DNA of 64,000 bases. Source: Polytrichum commune (lineage: Eukaryota > Streptophyta > Polytrichopsida > Polytrichales > Polytrichaceae). Within the stretch, counting starts at the first letter, position 1; every line of letters begins with the position of its first letter. Location of the stretch: contig OX485806.1 of the NCBI GenBank assembly GCA_950295325.1, positions 57,779,169 to 57,843,168 of the forward strand, in the 5' to 3' direction. The notes under the pieces are model-generated. The model was given only the letters and a program-made list of their open reading frames with translations. It did no database searches and was not told where the DNA came from. Both the position numbers and the translations under genes were made by a program. Shown here in pieces: positions 59,901 to 64,000 of the stretch.

Positions 59901-62900
59901 TTTACTTATCTCTAGTAAGAGTAGTTTGATTTGATCCTCAACTTGACCGGTCAGACTTAGCTTGGAGTCACAAGCTCTGCAACTTTCTGACTTAGATTGA
60001 TATGGTGAATATTCTGTCAGATGGGGGACTTCAATGATGCGCTTCTGAAGCAGCAACCGCCACGCAATCCTTTTGTATGTTTCTTTCTTGAAGATTTATA
60101 GTTGATATCAAGGCTGTTGTGCTGTTCCCTGTTGACTTGTAGTGGCTGTGGTAAACCTGGAAAGGACACCCTGGATAGTATATTCTATGTGTTCATATAG
60201 TCTTGTTGATTATTGCTCTCCTGTAGTTATGTGTTTTAGCTTAGACAACTGCCCCATCCCTAGAATGTGATCCTTCGTACCGGTGAAGGAGAGCCCTCTA
60301 TTAGAGATGAAAAGTAGATTAGTGAATAGTGATTACACATGTCATCTAAATATGACAAGGTAAGCAACAAGGTCCATAACCGTGTTATTTTTGGGTCTAC
60401 TAAGTTTTTGAGAGATTTGTTAGGTGTTACTGTGTCTCTTTGAATGTGTATAGATGATTTAGTTATGGGATACCAGATAATTTGAAACAACAAATGAACA
60501 AACATTACTCTGTTATTTTAAGCTATACACAAACACAGGCTAGTGTATATTCTGTAATTATCTGACATGATGCCTCACTGTATATCTATCACATAGCATC
60601 CTAGCAGAGCAAGTTACATCTTCATAATTAGTACATAAAGATATGAACCAAATTGTTAGTAATTCTAAATTACTTATTTGCAACTTCACTGGTTATGGTA
60701 AATGCTGTGGTCATGCTAATAGTGTGACTTACCCTTTGATGCACTATAGTGTGGCCCACAGTATCCACCATCACACATTAAAATAGTGTGTAACCTTATA
60801 CTTGAGGGAATTGTCTTCGGATCAAACTCTTCACATATCTGTACTAATCACGCGGCTTCAGTGAAAACTATATCATTCTGTAAAGCACTGAAATTTATAA
60901 ATGCTCTTTATAGACGTATGACAATGAAATGTCTGAGAAAAATGGGATTTTTTTTGTTGATTTCTATTTTTGGGAATAATAGAATATTTGAATTTTATTT
61001 TGAAACCGTCCAGATAGGACGGGTATGAATTGGAGCTCATGTTATAGTTGTTCAATAAACTAAAAAGCTAAATGTATGTGGTGTACTTTTAATCATGTGC
61101 TGGTTCTCCTCCTCATATCATCTCAATAGATCACACAGATGGAGTATCGCATTTCCCTCCCCCCTGCACTTAAACCATTCAATGGTGTAGCTCTTGTACT
61201 TCTCATGGCTTTTCAGCTATCATCTTTCCTGCCTCAAAGTTTCTTTCTCCAATAAATGTTAAGTGGAGCTGTTCCATCTGAATTTTGTTGCAAATCTCTG
61301 CAGGCCGAAGAACCTGATAGAAGTAAACAGCAACGTGTGATGTTTGGAAATCCATACCGGCAGGAGAAGAGTGATGGTGGAGCAGATGAGGGCTGGAGTG
61401 AGGGCACAGGGGGTCTTTTACAAAGAGGTCGAAAGCGCCGGCGGCGCATTCAACAGCAAGGAGAATCCCTTTCTTCTTCATCACTTTCCACATCACCCTC
61501 TTGCTCGAGTCTTTCCAACCTTGCTGATTCTTCTGCAGAGGTGGCTTCTGCAAACATGGAAGTAATGTCCCCCCAAAGGATGCAACAGAGGCTAGACAGT
61601 TTGAACACAAGCTCTTTTGTTGGAAAAGCCTCTGAACTTGTTTCAGTAGCATTTGAGACGGACATTGATGAGAAAAGAAATTTTCTTGAGTTAGACTCTG
61701 CAGAAAATAAGAGCATTTTGTTGCAAGCAAACCACAAATTGGTGATATCAACTATGGAGAAATTGATTGATCATGGGGCCAAAACAGGTCTCATAGAGGT
61801 GGACTCTGGAAATGACAGAGTGTTAGCAAATGGTTTTGGCATTGGAGGATTAGATCAAGGGAGGAGGAAGAGGCGCATTGTAGCTGTCACACCTTTAGGA
61901 CCTCATTATCATCGTTCACATGCTGTTACATTCCTTCTTTCTGTTATCAGGGCTCTTCGAAACTCTAAACCCTTCAACCTGACACATGTAAGTCCCACTC
62001 TTGAAAGCATGAATGAATACCTACATTATCTGTGCTTTATTCTCATGGAAAGGTTGGTAAACCATGTTCTTGTGATTGATTTTTGGACTTCTCTACAGTA
62101 TCCACACATATTTCCATAAAGTGGCTTACATTGCATACATTGAGTATGTGTAGTTTTCATTGGTGGTCCTTTTATTGCATTAGGAATAGTTGCATTATTT
62201 CTAACTATTGGTTTCGGAATGTTGCTTGTAGAGCTTTTGTGCCCATCTCCTATTTAACACATCAGTACAGGATGTATATACTGTTAATGAGCCGTTTGAA
62301 TTTCTGAGGCGCAGTTGTTTGAGCTACTGTCCGTGCCAGATTTTCCAGGCGACAAACGAAACTTTCTGGAACATCTTATTCTGCAGGTGATGTGTTAAGA
62401 TCTTTCTTGCTTTTCTGAATTGTTAAACCTGAAATGCTCTACCTTTCTCGAGCAGCTGTTGTAAACAGGATGCAAGAATATTGAGGAGTGCAACGCTCAC
62501 TGATTTCACCAATGTAGAATCCAGTTTTTGACTAGCCTGGATTCAACTGCCTGCCCGTTTTTGACTAGCCTGCCAGTGTTTCAAAAGGACACTTGATAAA
62601 CATTCCAAGGAACCTATTCAAGGAAGCCCTAGGTTCTTCTATCCTCGTTTAGTAGGGTAGAAAACACCTAAGGATATTTGTAGGGCATTGAATGACCTCA
62701 AGCTGGGGGTGCAGAGGGGGCTAGAGGTGAGGTGGCAACAAAGGGTTGCATGCAACTTGCTTGAAGGAAAGCTAAAGACTGTCTAGTGTTTATATGTGAG
62801 GTCAGTAAACCCAGGTTTAGATGGTAAGGATGGGTCTAGAAGGGGCTACAAAGTATACCATTCAGGTTTCTAATTTGATTGGTCATTTGAATGCAAACCT

Positions 62901-63130
62901 GGGGTTTGTGCTCTGGATTTCAACTTTCTAACCCAAAACTACGACTCAGACTTGTCTGTAGTTTTGGTTATGTCATGCATAATTCATTTTGTACTATCTA
63001 CTGGTGCTAAATGACTTGATTCCATTGGCAGGCTCGACATTATAACAAATCAGCTCTGGAAATGAAACTGGTAGACTACTGCAACAAAGAAGTGAGCCTG
63101 CAGCCGGATATTACTGATCTCCGTGTGTAA
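50913..63130 (+). CDS. INTS6: Integrator complex subunit 6
   Basis: Eighteen exons: 50913-51020, 51709-51743, 51899-51941, 52159-52303, 53227-53303, 53406-53512, 53799-53924, 56221-56350, 57287-57490, 57754-57863, 57967-58030, 58490-58768, 59044-59390, 59492-59663, 60021-60074, 61304-61987, 62315-62386, 63032-63130. Phases join without stops to 951 residues (human INTS6 is near 890). The N-terminal vWA domain opens MLVVFLLDTSASMNQR (MIDAS DxSxS at residues 8-12), then DRYMLVTCED, FGQGRNP, LLLTDGTEL and FRWDQRVFATVLR. The middle has GHWPIPEAYWPD, FIFDKYE, NLTLFVLPYNYP and SPQWRQDMERY, in human INTS6 order. Exon 16 holds a basic GRKRRRR stretch and a Ser-rich run; the end resembles the INTS6 C-terminal domain. 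INTS6 links Integrator to PP2A and acts in Pol II attenuation and snRNA 3'-end formation (family knowledge). A hAT MITE lies in intron 8. Confidence 0.93.
56790..57153. mobile_element. hAT-type MITE, copy 2, in an INTS6 intron
   Basis: Diverged relative of 9876-10231 in the same orientation. Shared words include ggtatcaataa, ttggtgggcatgtcaaggtg, gtcaatgccattctaaacca and gtcaaata. The ends CAATGTTGGCCGGTAT and AATACCAGATCAACACC correspond to its terminal repeats. Flanks GTTTTGAC (56782-56789) and GTTTCGAC (57154-57161) are an 8-bp duplication with one mismatch. It lies about 130 bp before exon 9. Confidence 0.88.
62515..62580. repeat. Short direct repeat in an INTS6 intron
   Basis: TTTTTGACTAGCCTG occurs twice (near 62525 and 62557) in the intron between exons 17 and 18. 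No evident function. Confidence 0.7.
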
Positions 63131-64000
63131 GCTTCTTGAGGTCCTGGATGGCATCATAAGATACGGTGTTATTCCCTTCGATCTCAAAGTTTGTATCAAT
63201 TCATTTGAGATCGTTTTGAAAGAGACTTTCCCTTAGCCCTATCACGGTAGTGAATATTACTGGGGAATATGTTGGATCCCAGTTCTGGTGCACATAAGAC
63301 AGACTAATTAGTTTATATTCATAAGGTTATTTTGGCATCAGTTTTTGACGATTTGAAGATTCCTGTCTCTAAAAAGGACATCAAAGGGCCTAAGGACGAA
63401 ATACTTACGGATTTAGAAGTTTCTATTGACCATGAAGGTTCATTTTAGATATGCCCTGTTCCCTCCACATTTCTTATGGAACTAACAACTGATCATATCT
63501 TATCTTAACCTCTTCAGTGGCTGGCCAAAGTTGAGTTTCCGCATACTGGAGTGTTGTATCAGAGCTTTGAGCTGTGAGTTTGTTGTTGAGGTTTTTTAGT
63601 ACTGGAGTAGGTACCTCATTGTTTGAGAACGCTTGCGATTCTTCTGAGAATGGCAGAAGAGCACAAGATATCATGTCTATTTCTCATGGATAAAGATGAC
63701 AGTTAGGCAGCAACCTCGAATCATTAGATCTTATGAGGTTGAGCAGATGCATTTTTTTTCTCGAAGTAGGAAATCACAAGCCTTGGCGAAGTTTTGAAAA
63801 CTCCAGTAAGTGGAAATTATGTGAGCACTTGCAGGTGTAACCCCTTGTATAACGGAAGTATTAGTGAGTTACACAGGTAGCAAAGGGGTGCATGGCCAAG
63901 TTACTATTGTACTTGTCAAATCACACCCTGCACTTCACCCTTCTAGAGAGGCCGGGTCCTACAAGTGCTTCCAATCTAACCTTAAGTGAATATCAAGGAC
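63131..64000 (+). other. 3' UTR / downstream of INTS6
   Basis: No further coding region recognised. The first part should be the INTS6 3' UTR; the poly(A) site is not evident. Minus-strand frame 63474-63674 has no domain. Confidence 0.45.

Noticed and set aside
61203-61751. 182-codon minus-strand open frame
   Set aside because: Antisense to INTS6 exon 16; the plus strand has conserved coding content and correct splice sites.
1-64000. tRNA, rRNA or organellar genes
   Set aside because: I looked for cloverleaf-type tRNA boxes and rRNA or plastid/mitochondrial coding motifs and saw none; a tRNAscan-SE run would be needed to exclude weak tRNAs.

Overview
This is nuclear DNA from a land plant. 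Support: two spliced plant-type genes with GT-AG introns (one intron appears to be GC-AG), a CACTA transposon with plant DUF4218/DUF4216 coding segments, Ty3/gypsy chromovirus remnants, and a high load of decayed repeats in AT-rich spacers. The clade is not certain. A Ty3/gypsy element carrying a DNA methyltransferase and a PHD finger is not what I know from angiosperms, so a gymnosperm, fern, lycophyte or bryophyte is more likely, but that is inference.

Layout. 1-3.7 kb: an LTR-family fragment with an internal inverted duplication, then a Ty3/gypsy pol fragment whose RT-end/RNase H block is flipped relative to its integrase. 3.7-13.9 kb: GC-richer LTR-like sequence interrupted by a complete CACTA element (5838-12752; 24-bp TIRs, GAA target duplication). 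That element carries DUF4218 and DUF4216 exons, host-like coding scraps on the minus strand, and a hAT-type MITE (9876-10231, 8-bp target duplication). 13.9-23 kb: several tandem arrays (about 70 bp, 32 bp and 144 bp periods), a CT microsatellite and a hAT transposase C-terminal scrap.

23.2-26.3 kb, minus strand: an intact six-exon gene for a two-RRM protein with a Gly/Tyr-rich tail (449 aa as modelled). 26.9-32.6 kb: a decayed PIF/Harbinger transposase and an array of units that each contain a small inverted repeat. 32.6-40.4 kb: a decayed chromovirus with LTR copies at both ends, a PBS, gag, an RT lacking its catalytic core, an integrase whose core is replaced by about 1.9 kb containing four 178-bp tandem repeats, and a C-terminal chromodomain.

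42.8-48.9 kb is the standout: a decayed Ty3/gypsy polyprotein with the order protease, C5-cytosine DNA methyltransferase, reverse transcriptase, RNase H, integrase, PHD finger. The methyltransferase motifs appear in the usual order (FAGLG, WPCQGHS, a broken ENV, RERAMGF). The PHD finger is a full Cys4-His-Cys3 set in the place where chromoviruses carry a chromodomain. 50.9-63.1 kb, plus strand: an intact 18-exon gene for Integrator subunit 6 (951 aa as modelled), with a second copy of the hAT MITE in one intron.

The two host genes read as functional and act in RNA metabolism: RNA binding, and Integrator control of Pol II transcription and snRNA 3' ends. All transposon coding regions carry stops, frameshifts or deletions. 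Every gene model was built by hand translation; no database search was run.
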